Shown: positions 19,093-29,541, numbered from the stretch's first letter. The stretch: DNA of 45,171 nucleotides from Hyphomonadaceae bacterium (GCA_030158285.1 JAOATF010000144.1:1-45171); one strand, 5' to 3'. Notes: generated from the sequence alone by a model not told the origin. Numbers and translations: made by a program.

Positions 19093-19647
19093 ATGAGCCT
19101 TCGCCTCTTCCTCGCCATCCCCATCCCCGCCCCCATCGCCGAACGCCTGGCCCTCCTCGAGGCGGACGTCCCGGGAGCTTCCTGGCGGACAGAAGAGCAG
19201 TTCCATCTCACGCTGCGCTTCATCGGCGAGGTCGATGAGGCCACTGCGCGCGACATCGATCTCGAACTCGGCCGCATCACCGCCGCTCCCTTCGAAATCA
19301 GCCTCGCCGACGCAGGCAGTTTCGGCGGCCGCGAACCCACCGCCCTCTGGGCCGGCGTCGCCGCCCCGCCCGATCTGCAGCGCCTGGCCGCGTCCTGCGA
19401 GACCGCCATCCGCAATGCCGGCCTTCCGCCCGAACCGCGCCCAAACGAAAGCAGAAAGTACAAACCCCACGTCACCATCGCTTACCTGCACGGCACGTTC
19501 GACACCGAAGTCGCGCACTTCCTGCAGGACGCATCCGCCTTCCGCACCGATCCCTTCTGGGTCGATCACTTCGCGATGTATTCGTCCCACAGCACAAGCT
19601 CTGGCAGCCACTACCGCGAAGAAGCGGTCTATCCGCTGATCGGTTGA
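19093..19647 (+). CDS. thpR: RNA 2',3'-cyclic phosphodiesterase ThpR (LigT)
   Basis: 184 residues, normal for the family. The two HxTx catalytic motifs are HLTLRFIGEV near the N terminus and HVTIAYLHG near residue 127. The opening LRLFLAIPIP is also typical. The protein belongs to the 2H phosphoesterases, which hydrolyse 2',3'-cyclic phosphate RNA ends; the true substrate in vivo is unclear. No strong ribosome-binding site is seen. It converges with udk after 21 bases. Confidence 0.9.
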   Translation: MSLRLFLAIPIPAPIAERLALLEADVPGASWRTEEQFHLTLRFIGEVDEATARDIDLELGRITAAPFEISLADAGSFGGREPTALWAGVAAPPDLQRLAASCETAIRNAGLPPEPRPNESRKYKPHVTIAYLHGTFDTEVAHFLQDASAFRTDPFWVDHFAMYSSHSTSSGSHYREEAVYPLIG

Positions 19648-19668
19648 TTGCGTGCAGCGCCCGCGCGC

Positions 19669-20367
19669 CTAGACCACGCCCATCTTCTGCAGCTGCACCC
19701 AGACCGGCGCCATCAGCCGGTCCACCGAGTCCGCATCCGGCGGCCCGTCGCGATCCGGCGGCGCGGCCTCGCAGGCCACCACGATATCGCAGTAATGCCG
19801 CGCCGGATCAATGAAGCGCGTCTGCGCTGGGCGCACGAACCGCAGATACTGCTGGATCACGCTCTCCGCGCTCCGCCCCCGCTCGGCCTCGTCGCGCCGG
19901 ATACGCCGGATCAGGCGCAGGTCGCCCGGCGCATCGACAAATACCGTGAGATCGAACAGCGGAAAGAACGCCCGGTCCGAAAGCACGTGAATGCCTTCCA
20001 CGATCACCACCGGACGCGATTCAACCGACTTGAACGCGTTCGGCTTGCGGTCGTGTTTCGCGAATTCATAGACCGGCTGTTCGATCGTCTCGCCGCGCCG
20101 CAGCGCCTCGATATCGCGCTTGAGATGCGCCATGTCCTTGTTGGCCGGATCGTCGAAATCGAACGTCCGCTCCAGCTCGGCGTGGCTCATCGACAGCGCC
20201 GCTTCACCGTAGTGACCGCGCGCAAAATAGTAATTGTCCTCGGTCACCAGCTGGCACTTCGCCTCGCCCAGCCGCGCATGAAGCGCGCGCGCCAGCGTGG
20301 TCTTGCCCGAGCCCGAGCCGCCCGTGACGCCGATCATGAACGCGCGCGAAGTCTCCCCGGCCGCCAT
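19669..20367 (-). CDS. udk: Uridine kinase
   Basis: 232 residues. Walker A is GGSGSGKTTLA, EDNYYFARG provides the substrate region, FDFDDPANKD is a uridine kinase hallmark, and VIVEGIHVL is the Walker-B-like strand. The enzyme phosphorylates uridine and cytidine in pyrimidine salvage. It lies six bases downstream of rbfA and is probably cotranscribed. The tail after HYCDIVVACEAAPPDRDGPPD is atypically Asp/Pro rich. Confidence 0.88.
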   Translation of the reverse strand: MAAGETSRAFMIGVTGGSGSGKTTLARALHARLGEAKCQLVTEDNYYFARGHYGEAALSMSHAELERTFDFDDPANKDMAHLKRDIEALRRGETIEQPVYEFAKHDRKPNAFKSVESRPVVIVEGIHVLSDRAFFPLFDLTVFVDAPGDLRLIRRIRRDEAERGRSAESVIQQYLRFVRPAQTRFIDPARHYCDIVVACEAAPPDRDGPPDADSVDRLMAPVWVQLQKMGVV

Positions 20368-20373
20368 GCGCGC

Positions 20374-20757
20374 TCAGTCCTCGCTAGTGTGGTTCAGATC
20401 GCGCCGCACGCGCTCGGACGCCAGCAGCTCATCGATGCGACGCGCCTCGTCATAGCTGTCGTCCGGAATGAAGCGCAGGATCGGCGTGTAGCGCAGGTCA
20501 ACCTCGCGGCTCAGTCGCCCGCGCAGAAATCCCGCCGCGCGATTGAGCGCATCGATAACCTTCGCCATGTCCTCGCCGCCGAGCGGGGCGGCAAAAGCGG
20601 TGGCGTTCTTGAGGTCGGGCGAGATCCGCACCTCGGTGATGGTGATCGACTTCCCGTAGAGCACGGGGTCGTTGAACTCCTCGCGCGCGAAGATGTCCGT
20701 CAGCGCATGGCGGATAAGCTCGCCGGCGCGCAGCTGTCTCTGGGTGGGTGGTTTCAT
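20374..20757 (-). CDS. rbfA: 30S ribosome-binding factor RbfA
   Basis: 127 residues. RAGELIRHALTDIFAREEFNDP, ITEVRISPDLKNATAF and LRYTPILRFIPDDSYDEARRIDELL form the KH-like RbfA fold; the last block is the family signature. RbfA assists 16S rRNA 5'-end maturation, particularly in the cold. I start at MKPPTQRQ (ATG 20757). rbfA is often found directly after infB; here it lies about 9.1 kb away on the same strand with unrelated genes between, so it is expressed from another promoter, in an operon with udk. Confidence 0.9.
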   Translation of the reverse strand: MKPPTQRQLRAGELIRHALTDIFAREEFNDPVLYGKSITITEVRISPDLKNATAFAAPLGGEDMAKVIDALNRAAGFLRGRLSREVDLRYTPILRFIPDDSYDEARRIDELLASERVRRDLNHTSED

Positions 20758-20848
20758 CCCGTCGTAAAAGGCCCGGCGGGCCGGGATGTCAAGAACACCC
20801 CTGCCCGCCGGATTGTTTTGGCTGCAATATTCGCCCGGACGCCAGCAA

Positions 20849-21547
20849 TCAGGCGTCGAGATTTGCCGGATCCCAGAACACCGACAGGGCAACCGCCGCC
20901 AGCAGGACGGCCTTGCGATCCGCCACGCTGGCGCCCGGCGCCTCGAACACGGCCGGGCCGTTGTTGAGATCGACCCCGCCAACCGCCACGCCATTGCGCT
21001 CGAAGACATAGCCCATGGGCGCGGCCGTCGGCAGCGGCGATCCGGCGATCTCGTGCACCGAGCGGATCTCGAGGGCCGCGCCATCAACCATCACGCGGCC
21101 CCGGCGCTGTTCACGATTGGTGAAGTCAGCCGCAGCCTCCTGCACCTCCAGCATCACTGGCGCGACCTGGCCGTTGGAGCGCACATCGCACCCCAGCGCC
21201 ATCGGCCCCGGCTTGAACGCGACGACATCGATCGTCACGGTCCGTTCGCGCATGGTGCAAGCCACCTGCAGCCCGGTCTGGAAGTCCGCGCCCTGCAGGG
21301 TGAAGTTTGCCCCGCCATCGCGCATGTTGAAGAGATCGAAAAAGGACAGCTTCGTCGCCGTGCGCTGGAAGCTGCCGGTGTTCTGACCAACCGCGAAGGC
21401 GCCCTTTTCGCCGCCGCCAATGCCGGTGATCGGCGTCGACGTGGCGGAAGCAAGCGCGGCCGGACGGGCCATTTCGGCCGGCGTGATCGCGCAGGCGGAC
21501 GTGGTGATGGCCGCAAGCGCGGTCATGGCAAGGATGGCGTATTTCAT
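20849..21547 (-). CDS. Hypothetical lipoprotein
   Basis: 232 residues. The start (MKYAILAMTALAAITTSAC) has a lipobox-like TSAC, so it is probably an envelope lipoprotein. I do not recognise a domain. Two Cys (in VACTMRER and LGCDVRSNG) may form a disulfide. The C terminus has a helix-like block (DRKAVLLAAVALSVFW). No AGGAG-like site is seen upstream of the ATG at 21547. It lies between rbfA and the divergent ada gene. Confidence 0.7.
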   Translation of the reverse strand: MKYAILAMTALAAITTSACAITPAEMARPAALASATSTPITGIGGGEKGAFAVGQNTGSFQRTATKLSFFDLFNMRDGGANFTLQGADFQTGLQVACTMRERTVTIDVVAFKPGPMALGCDVRSNGQVAPVMLEVQEAAADFTNREQRRGRVMVDGAALEIRSVHEIAGSPLPTAAPMGYVFERNGVAVGGVDLNNGPAVFEAPGASVADRKAVLLAAVALSVFWDPANLDA

Positions 21548-21688
21548 GGGGAGGAGGCTCCGTATCAGGTTTGTTGTCGTTGGCGTCCCGGAGCTCTTGT
21601 CCCCCCGGTGACGTTGCGCCGGACCCGCGGAAGACGGACCGACCCCGCCTTGATGGAACTTCCAACCTGAACGGCAAATGACTGGGCC

Positions 21689-21717
21689 CACGACCATGGA
21701 ATGGTCGTGTCGTTTTT
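21689..21717 (+). terminator. Orphan intrinsic terminator hairpin upstream of ada
   Basis: A perfect 9-bp stem CACGACCAT (21689-21697) / ATGGTCGTG (21701-21709) with a 3-base loop is followed by TCG and TTTTT at 21713-21717. No plus-strand gene lies upstream that it could terminate, since the neighbour is on the minus strand. It may end a small RNA or act in the ada leader; both are inference. Confidence 0.55.
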
Positions 21718-21780
21718 CCGGCCGCACGGGCCTGCCGCCCGCCCTAACTTGCCCCTACATTGCTGATCACAGAGGCAACG

Positions 21781-22845
21781 ATGCTGAACCGCCTGCCCGA
21801 CCACGACACGCTCTACAGCCACCTTCTCCGCCGCGACCCGGAGATGGACGGCGTCATCTATGTTGGCGTGAAGACCACCGGCATCTTCTGCCGTCCGGTC
21901 TGCCCTGCCCGCACGCCGCTGTCGAAGAACATCACCTTCTATGGCTCGCCCGACGAGGCCAAGGCCGCCGGCTTCCGCGCCTGCAAGCGCTGCCGCCCGC
22001 TCGACGATCCCAACGCCCCCGGCGTGCTGATCGACAAGCTCTTGCGCCTCGTCGAGGAAGACCCCTCCCGCCGCTGGAGCGAGGACGACCTCAAGGACAT
22101 GGGCATCGAGCCCGCTACCGCGCGCCGCCATTTCCAGCGCCGCTTCGACATGAGCTTTTCCCAGTACGCGCGTGCCCGCCGCCTCGGCCACGCCTTCAAC
22201 ACCATCCGAAAAGGAGACGCCGTGATCGAAGCCCAGCTCGACGCCGGCTTTGAATCCGGCAGCGGCTTCCGCGAAGCCTTCTCGCGCACCTTCGGCGAGG
22301 CCCCCAACAAATCCCGCGAAGCGAAAACCTTCGCCATGGACTGGATCGATACGCCCCTGGGCCCCATGCTCGCCATCGCCGACGAGACGCATCTCCACAT
22401 GCTGGAGTTCGTCGAGCGCAAGAAGCTCGAAGACCACGTCAACCGCTACCGCAAGCAGTTCAACGCCACCGTCCTCCCCGGCGACACCAAGGCGCTCAAA
22501 CTGATCCGCAAGGAGCTGGCGGATTATTTCGCGGGCAAGGCGCTCGACTTCAAATCGAAGATCGCCGGCGCCGGCACCGACTTCCAGAACCAGGTCTGGG
22601 ACGAGCTGCGCCGCATTCCCCCGGGCATCACGCGTTCATACCAGGAGATGTCCCAGCGCATCGGCCGCCCCACCGCCATGCGCGCCGTCGCCAACGCCAA
22701 CCGCCTCAACCGCTGCGCCATCATCCTCCCCTGTCACCGCGTCATCGGCGCCGACGGCACGCTCACCGGCTACGCCGGCGGCCTCTGGCGCAAGCAATGG
22801 CTGCTGGACCACGAACGCCGCCACACTGGGCAGACGCTGCTTTAG
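21781..22845 (+). CDS. ada: Bifunctional Ada: DNA methylphosphotriester/O6-methylguanine methyltransferase and AraC-type activator
   Basis: 354 residues. The N-terminal zinc site has Cys37, Cys41, Cys68 and Cys71 (FCRPVCPAR, ACKRCRP), one number less than the E. coli positions. An AraC-type HTH follows (~90-180). The methyltransferase domain has its acceptor Cys318 in IILPCHRVIG, with the Asn hinge in ANANRLNRC. Ada repairs alkylated DNA and activates the adaptive response. ATG 21781 has GAGG seven bases upstream; an in-frame start at 21760 is less likely. Whether it autoregulates is unknown; I did not find a clear Ada box. Confidence 0.95.
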   Translation: MLNRLPDHDTLYSHLLRRDPEMDGVIYVGVKTTGIFCRPVCPARTPLSKNITFYGSPDEAKAAGFRACKRCRPLDDPNAPGVLIDKLLRLVEEDPSRRWSEDDLKDMGIEPATARRHFQRRFDMSFSQYARARRLGHAFNTIRKGDAVIEAQLDAGFESGSGFREAFSRTFGEAPNKSREAKTFAMDWIDTPLGPMLAIADETHLHMLEFVERKKLEDHVNRYRKQFNATVLPGDTKALKLIRKELADYFAGKALDFKSKIAGAGTDFQNQVWDELRRIPPGITRSYQEMSQRIGRPTAMRAVANANRLNRCAIILPCHRVIGADGTLTGYAGGLWRKQWLLDHERRHTGQTLL

Positions 22846-22974
22846 CCAAAAGGACGGACAACAGACACTTCCTGCCCGAAATCCCTGCCGGTAAGCCACG
22901 CCACTCCCCTGATGCTTGCCCTGACTTGAGCCCGCCCGTCCCGTCACTACAGTGGCCAGCGGGAGGATACAGGG

Positions 22975-24060
22975 ATGGGGATTTTCCGCATAGCTCTGGC
23001 AGGCGCGCTCATTGCGTTGTTCTTGGGCGCCGCCGCATATGCGCAGCCCACCCCACCCGCGCAACCTCAAGCGCCGGGCTCTGCTCCGCCAGTCGATGCA
23101 TCCGCACAGGCTGCAACGCCGGAAGAGATAGACGTCGTCCAGAACTGCAGCGCTCCATTTCCTTCCGGAGACCTGAATAGCGCACAGCGCAAAGCCGCAG
23201 CCGAGTGCCTCGAAATCCAGCGGCTGCAAGCCGAACTCGATGCCCGCAAGAACGGCCCTGCCTCGCTACTGCCATTCAAGATGTCCCCAGAAGAGGCGAC
23301 ACTTCTTGCTGGCCTTTTGGCCCTACTCGCGGCGGGCCTTGGCTATCTCGTCAAGCACATCAACGAGTGGCTGGTGTTCATGGCGAACAGCCGCAGAGGT
23401 CGCCGCGAACGCATTGAACAGCGTATCGACGGCTGGCGTACCGACCTCACTGGCCTGAACAGGCCGGCGCAACGGCTCGCGATCGTTGGACTCGTTCGCA
23501 TTGCAAAGAACAAGGGCGCCAAGAGCCGGTTGTCGAAAAATGGAACAACCGACGCGCACATGATCATCACGGGGCTGCTGGCGTGGCTGACCGAGAAGCA
23601 CCCGGAGGACGCTCCCGTGAAATACGCCGCAGACGAGCTGCGCAAACTGTTCAAATCCCGGCCGGGTACGGAAGAATTCAAGAAAGCCCGATGGTCCGGC
23701 AGGCGCTTCCTGCTGAAGGACTTCAATCTCCAGCGTCTCCACGTCATCAACGGCTGGTGGGCGCAAATCGACGGACAGGGCGCAGACTTCTACGGCGCTG
23801 ACCTGACCAAGACGAGCTTCCGGCTGGCCAATCTGAGCTCCGCTGTTTTCTTCAACGCTGTTCTGAAGGAAACGGTGTTCGCAGGCGCCGATCTGACGAA
23901 AGCAAACCTCCAGGGCGCCGACCTGTCAGGCGCCAACTTCAAAGGCGCAGACCTGACCGGCGCAATCAATCTCAGGCTCGCAACGTTCAGCGCAACAACG
24001 GTCTGGGATGAGAAAACGAAGTGGCCCGAAGGTTTCACGCCGCCTCACCCCGCGGACTAA
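22975..24060 (+). CDS. Pentapeptide-repeat membrane protein
   Basis: 361 residues. The first 23 residues form a signal peptide (GALIALFLGAAAYAQ), followed by a Pro/Ala/Gln-rich linker. A helix lies at about 107-125 (ATLLAGLLALLAAGLGYL), then a basic segment and an alpha-helical domain (TDAHMIITGLLAWLTEKHPED). Eight or so pentapeptide repeats at ~265-335 have the A(D/N)L form (GADLTKANLQGADLSGANFKG). GGGAGG lies upstream of the ATG. Pentapeptide repeats form a right-handed beta-helix; here the repeats follow the helix, so the side of the membrane is uncertain. Function unknown. Confidence 0.72.
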   Translation: MGIFRIALAGALIALFLGAAAYAQPTPPAQPQAPGSAPPVDASAQAATPEEIDVVQNCSAPFPSGDLNSAQRKAAAECLEIQRLQAELDARKNGPASLLPFKMSPEEATLLAGLLALLAAGLGYLVKHINEWLVFMANSRRGRRERIEQRIDGWRTDLTGLNRPAQRLAIVGLVRIAKNKGAKSRLSKNGTTDAHMIITGLLAWLTEKHPEDAPVKYAADELRKLFKSRPGTEEFKKARWSGRRFLLKDFNLQRLHVINGWWAQIDGQGADFYGADLTKTSFRLANLSSAVFFNAVLKETVFAGADLTKANLQGADLSGANFKGADLTGAINLRLATFSATTVWDEKTKWPEGFTPPHPAD

Positions 24061-24065
24061 TCAAC

Positions 24066-24236
24066 TCACTTCCCTTCTTCCTTCACCTGCACACCGCGCT
24101 TCTTCAGCGCCTCGCGCAGCAGGAACTCCATCTCGGCGTTCACCGAGCGCAGCTCCTGCGCAGCAAGGCGCTCGATCGCGGCGTGGAGCGCCGGATCGAG
24201 CCTGAGCGGGAATGCTTTCTTGCCGGGCGATGGCAT
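24066..24236 (-). CDS. Ribbon-helix-helix (Arc/TraY-type) DNA-binding protein
   Basis: 56 residues, a small gene. KKAFPLRLDPALHAAIERLAAQELRSVNAEMEFLLREALKKRG fits an Arc-like ribbon-helix-helix: the strand KAFPLRL, helix A (DPALHAAIERLAAQEL), the RSVNAE turn, and helix B (MEFLLREAL). Such proteins bind DNA as dimers through the paired strands. It follows the SPFH gene after 23 bases, and this pairing is known in other alphaproteobacteria. The likely target is the palindrome at 25189-25218 in front of the SPFH gene, which would make this an autoregulated pair. The C-terminal six residues are Lys/Glu rich. Confidence 0.72.
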   Translation of the reverse strand: MPSPGKKAFPLRLDPALHAAIERLAAQELRSVNAEMEFLLREALKKRGVQVKEEGK

Positions 24237-24259
24237 GGGCTCGCCTGTCTTGTCTGCGT

Positions 24260-25171
24260 CTAGTAGAGCGAGCCCGCATTGACGATGGGCTGGGCCTCGC
24301 GGTCAGCGCACAGCACGACAAGCAGGTTCGACACCATCGCCGCCTTGCGTTCATCATCAAGCGTGACGATCTCGCGCTCCGACAGCTGTTGCAGCGCGGT
24401 TTCCACCATCGAGACAGCGCCCTGCACGATCTTGGCCCGCGCTTCGAGCACGGCCTCGGCCTGCTGGCGGCGCAGCATCGAGGAGGCGATCTCCGGCGCG
24501 TAGGCCAGGTGCGAGATGCGCGATTCGTCGATGGCGACACCCGCGACCGCAACCCGCTCGTTCAGCTTCTCGCGCAGCATGTCGCCTACCTTGTCGGCGT
24601 CGGCGCGCAGCGTCGGTTCGTCATGCTCGGCATGGTCATAGGCGAAGTGCGAGGTTATCTCGCGCAGCGCGGTCTCGATCTGGATGTTCACGAACGTATC
24701 GTAGTCATCCACGTCGAACAGCGCCTGCGCCGTATCCGTCACGCGCCACACGACCACGGCCGCGATCTCGATCGGGTTGCCCTTCTTGTCGTTGACCTTC
24801 AGCGTCTCGGACGTGACGTTGCGAACGCGCAGGGAAATCTTCTTGCGCGAATACCACGGCACCACCCAGCGCAGGCCCGGCTTCCGGTCCGTGCCCTTGT
24901 AGTTGCCGAACAGCGTGATCGCCGCGCTCTCGTTCTGCTGCAGCGAATAAAGACCCGACAGGATCAGGATGGACGCCAGCACAACCGCGCCCGCGCCGAT
25001 CGCGTACGCCACCACCATGACGGGATCACCCCCGCCCTCGCCCGTGGCGATCGCCTGGAACAGCATCCAGGCCGCGACAAAGAAAGCCGCGATGGACAAC
25101 ACCAGCAGGAATCCGCCCGCCATCGTGCCCGCGAGCTTTTCCTGAGTCCTCTTGTGGCTGACGACAGACAT
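24260..25171 (-). CDS. SPFH/Band 7 domain membrane protein
   Basis: 303 residues. Two N-terminal helices (residues ~17-40 and ~52-75) precede a Band-7 domain: [32 protein letters not shown] is typical of the stomatin/prohibitin start. A helix with [30 protein letters not shown] follows. The C terminus ([20 protein letters not shown]) is conserved in the alphaproteobacterial subgroup that is paired with a small Arc-type gene. SPFH proteins organise membrane microdomains or scaffold proteases. GGAGGGA precedes the ATG by five bases. The substrate or partner is unknown. Confidence 0.88.
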   Translation of the reverse strand: MSVVSHKRTQEKLAGTMAGGFLLVLSIAAFFVAAWMLFQAIATGEGGGDPVMVVAYAIGAGAVVLASILILSGLYSLQQNESAAITLFGNYKGTDRKPGLRWVVPWYSRKKISLRVRNVTSETLKVNDKKGNPIEIAAVVVWRVTDTAQALFDVDDYDTFVNIQIETALREITSHFAYDHAEHDEPTLRADADKVGDMLREKLNERVAVAGVAIDESRISHLAYAPEIASSMLRRQQAEAVLEARAKIVQGAVSMVETALQQLSEREIVTLDDERKAAMVSNLLVVLCADREAQPIVNAGSLY

Positions 25172-25188
25172 CCACGTCCCTCCATGAG

Positions 25189-25218
25189 CAATATTGAAGT
25201 GATATCACTTTGATATTG
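25189..25218. promoter_or_regulatory. 30-bp near-palindromic operator upstream of the SPFH gene
   Basis: The core AAGTGATATCACTT (25197-25210) is a perfect 14-bp palindrome, flanked by CAATAT and ATATTG arms that are also symmetric around the same centre; 26 of 30 positions are paired. It lies 6 bases beyond the SPFH Shine-Dalgarno. A TTGACA lies 11 bases further upstream on the minus strand (25230-25235), so the palindrome would overlap the -10 region of that promoter. It is AT-rich in a GC-rich genome. Binding by the RHH protein is inference. Confidence 0.75.
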
Positions 25219-25270
25219 ACTGACGATAATGTCAAGCGCATTGTCGCGCCATCGATCAGGGAGACGGCCG

Positions 25271-25360
25271 ATGATGATGATGGAACGCAAGACATGGCTG
25301 GTCGCGGCCTTCGCCGGCCTGCTCATCATGGGCGGAATGCTGCTCCTGTTCTCGTCGTAA
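25271..25360 (+). CDS. Small single-span membrane protein (putative)
   Basis: A 29-codon ORF that begins with four consecutive ATG codons and then reads ERKTWLVAAFAGLLIMGG and a hydrophobic end, with a TAA at 25358. AGGGAG lies eight bases before the first ATG. The charged ERK followed by one hydrophobic stretch fits a small membrane protein, and the next gene starts 25 bases on with its own GGGAG. No homologue is known to me; it could be a chance ORF, but the ribosome-binding site and the spacing are good. Confidence 0.42.
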   Translation: MMMMERKTWLVAAFAGLLIMGGMLLLFSS

Positions 25361-25385
25361 GCCTGCACCGACGGGAGATTTCCGG

Positions 25386-26591
25386 ATGTCGAGCACTCTG
25401 ATCCTGTCCCTGACCATTGCGGCGGTGGTCCTGCTTGTTGTCGTGCTGATCGTGGTGACGGTCGCCAACAGCCTCAGCCGCACGCCAGGTCGCGCCGCGA
25501 CGACCCCGCTGCCCGAGGCCGTAGTGAAAGTCGCTGGCAAGCGCCATCACGCGTACGCCGCCAGGCACGTGAAGCCGACAACAGAAGATGCAAAGGCCGC
25601 CGGCGCCAAGGCGGGCAAGCAAGCTGGCGCTGTCGTCAGCATCTTCGCCTCCTTCGCTGTCATCGGCGGCGTCATCGCCTTCGTGAAGAACCTCAATGAT
25701 GGCGACATTGATCCCGTGATCAGCGACGTCGCCGCCGGCGAACTGCACGGCACGATGGTGAATGCGCGCAATAGCGATCCCATCGTGCTCATCGTCCCGG
25801 GCTCGGGCCCGACGGACCGTGACGGCAACAATCCCATGGGCATGCGCACCGATGCCTACAAACTTCTGGCCGAAGGCCTGATCGAAAGTCGGATCGCTTC
25901 CGTCCGTATCGACAAGCGCGGCATGTTCGGCTCGGCAAACGCTGGCGACCCCAACATCACGTCTCCCCAGGCCTATGTCGACGACATCCACGCCTGGATC
26001 GACGCGATCAAGGCCGAGCGCAGGTCAAAAGAATGCGTCTTCCTGCTCGGTCATTCGGAAGGCGCGCTGATGGTCTCCCTCGCCGCCGCCGGACGGAAGG
26101 ATGTCTGCGGCCTGATCCTTGTCGCCGGCATGGGCCGCAAGATGAGCGATGTGATCCGCGAACAGCTGATCTCCAACCCCGCCAACGCGCCGGTGCTCGA
26201 CCAGGCCCTCCCCGCGATCGCCGAGCTGGAAGCCGGCCGCCGTGTCGATGTCACCGGCATGCACCCCGCCCTGCTGCCGCTGTTCCAGCCGAAGGTGCAG
26301 GACTACCTGATCGCGATGTTCGTCATCGATCCGGTCGACGCCGTCAGGAAATCCGGCAAGCGCACGCTGATCATCCAGGGCGACCGCGACCTGCAGGTCA
26401 CCATGGCCGACGCGAAACTGCTCGACGCGGCTCCGAAGACACGGCTCGACGTCATCCCCGGCATGAACCACGTCCTCAAAGTTGCGTCGGAAGATCGCGC
26501 CAGCAATCTCGCCACCTACGCCGATCCCTCCCTGCCGCTGGCCGACAAGCTGATCCGCCGCATACGCAAGTTCGTGAAGGACAACGACTGA
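25386..26591 (+). CDS. Membrane-anchored alpha/beta hydrolase
   Basis: 401 residues. An N-terminal helix (ILSLTIAAVVLLVVVLIVVTVA) and a second one at ~82-100 (FASFAVIGGVIAFV) are joined by a ~50-residue linker rich in Lys/Ala. The catalytic domain follows. The nucleophile is Ser224 in LLGHSEGALM, the oxyanion block is PGSGPTDRDGNN, the Asp is in QGDRDLQV, and the His in GMNHVLK. Members of this type are esterases or peptidase-like hydrolases; the substrate is unknown. It starts a three-gene run with the bPH and the two-helix proteins (one-base gap, then an ATGA overlap). Confidence 0.85.
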   Translation: MSSTLILSLTIAAVVLLVVVLIVVTVANSLSRTPGRAATTPLPEAVVKVAGKRHHAYAARHVKPTTEDAKAAGAKAGKQAGAVVSIFASFAVIGGVIAFVKNLNDGDIDPVISDVAAGELHGTMVNARNSDPIVLIVPGSGPTDRDGNNPMGMRTDAYKLLAEGLIESRIASVRIDKRGMFGSANAGDPNITSPQAYVDDIHAWIDAIKAERRSKECVFLLGHSEGALMVSLAAAGRKDVCGLILVAGMGRKMSDVIREQLISNPANAPVLDQALPAIAELEAGRRVDVTGMHPALLPLFQPKVQDYLIAMFVIDPVDAVRKSGKRTLIIQGDRDLQVTMADAKLLDAAPKTRLDVIPGMNHVLKVASEDRASNLATYADPSLPLADKLIRRIRKFVKDND

Positions 26592-26592
26592 G

Positions 26593-27048
26593 ATGGCGCG
26601 CTCCAGCTCACGCCCGACGCGAACCTACCGCTCGAAGATCGACGTCTGGATGGGCGCCATCCTCGGCTTTGCCGTCGTCGCGATGATCTCGGCGCCCGTG
26701 ACGGCATGGCTGAAGACCGGCAATTCGCGTTCACTGCTGGTCGGCCTCGTCGTCGTGCCCGGCGCCGCCCTCGTCGTCTGGATCGCGCTGAATACCAACT
26801 ACACGCTCGAGGGCCGCCAGCTGATCGTGCGCTCCGGCCCCTTCCGCTGGCGCATCGACATTGACGAGATCAAAAGCATCACGCCCGTACGCGGCATCGG
26901 CATGCGCTTCCGCCGCAGCCGCTCCAGTCCCGCCCTGTCGATAGACCGGCTGGAGATCGTCTACGGCGCAGACAAGCGCCTGATGATCTCGCCCGACGAG
27001 CAGGATGCGTTCCTGAAAGACGTCGCCACACGCAGGTCCGGCACATGA
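26593..27048 (+). CDS. Bacterial PH domain protein (bPH_6/DUF1200-like)
   Basis: 151 residues. Two helices (IDVWMGAILGFAVVAMISAPV; LLVGLVVVPGAALVVWIAL) and then a PH-like region from TNYTLEGRQLIVRSGPFRWRIDIDEIKSITPVR to RLEIVYGADKRLMISPDEQDAFLKDV. The end matches the IxISPxxxxxFxxxL form of bPH_6. Role unknown. The start lies one base after the hydrolase TGA, and its stop overlaps the next start. Confidence 0.78.
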   Translation: MARSSSRPTRTYRSKIDVWMGAILGFAVVAMISAPVTAWLKTGNSRSLLVGLVVVPGAALVVWIALNTNYTLEGRQLIVRSGPFRWRIDIDEIKSITPVRGIGMRFRRSRSSPALSIDRLEIVYGADKRLMISPDEQDAFLKDVATRRSGT

Positions 27049-27365
27049 CGTCACTCACGCTGCTGCTGATCGCCGGCGGCTCGCTTGCCCTCCTCGCCAT
27101 GCTGCTGGGCGTCGTCGCCCTCGCGCGCAAGCTCGAGCAAGCCTCCGGCAAGGCGAACGCGCCCACTGCAGAAGAAAAACAAAGCGACGGCTCGCTCGCA
27201 GCAACGCTGACGACACTGGCCGCCCACGCCGGCGTCCAGGGCGCCAAGGCCATCACCCCAGGCAAATCCGAAAAGCCATCCACCGCGAAGCAGATCGTCA
27301 CCGGCCTGGCGATCGCCGGCGGCATCATCGCGCTGATCATGGGCATCATCGCGGGAGACGGCTGA
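27045..27365 (+). CDS. Two-helix small membrane protein resembling the anchor of the upstream hydrolase
   Basis: 106 residues. Helix one is at 3-25 (LTLLLIAGGSLALLAMLLGVVALA), a charged linker with Thr/Ala/Lys is at 26-83, and helix two is at 84-102 (GLAIAGGIIALIMGIIAG). The spacing copies the N-terminal 100 residues of the hydrolase two genes upstream. It overlaps the bPH gene by ATGA. No known domain; a membrane-anchor partner of that hydrolase is a guess. Confidence 0.65.
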   Translation: MTSLTLLLIAGGSLALLAMLLGVVALARKLEQASGKANAPTAEEKQSDGSLAATLTTLAAHAGVQGAKAITPGKSEKPSTAKQIVTGLAIAGGIIALIMGIIAGDG

Positions 27366-27402
27366 GACCGCCTCCCGCGAGATCCGCCAGTGACGCGCGC
27401 TT

Positions 27403-29541
<2,139 letters not shown>

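Noticed and set aside
24066-25171. SPFH/RHH pair as a classic toxin-antitoxin system
   Set aside because: The partner is a 303-residue SPFH scaffold, not a nuclease or kinase, and the small gene lies second. Only the regulatory logic is similar.
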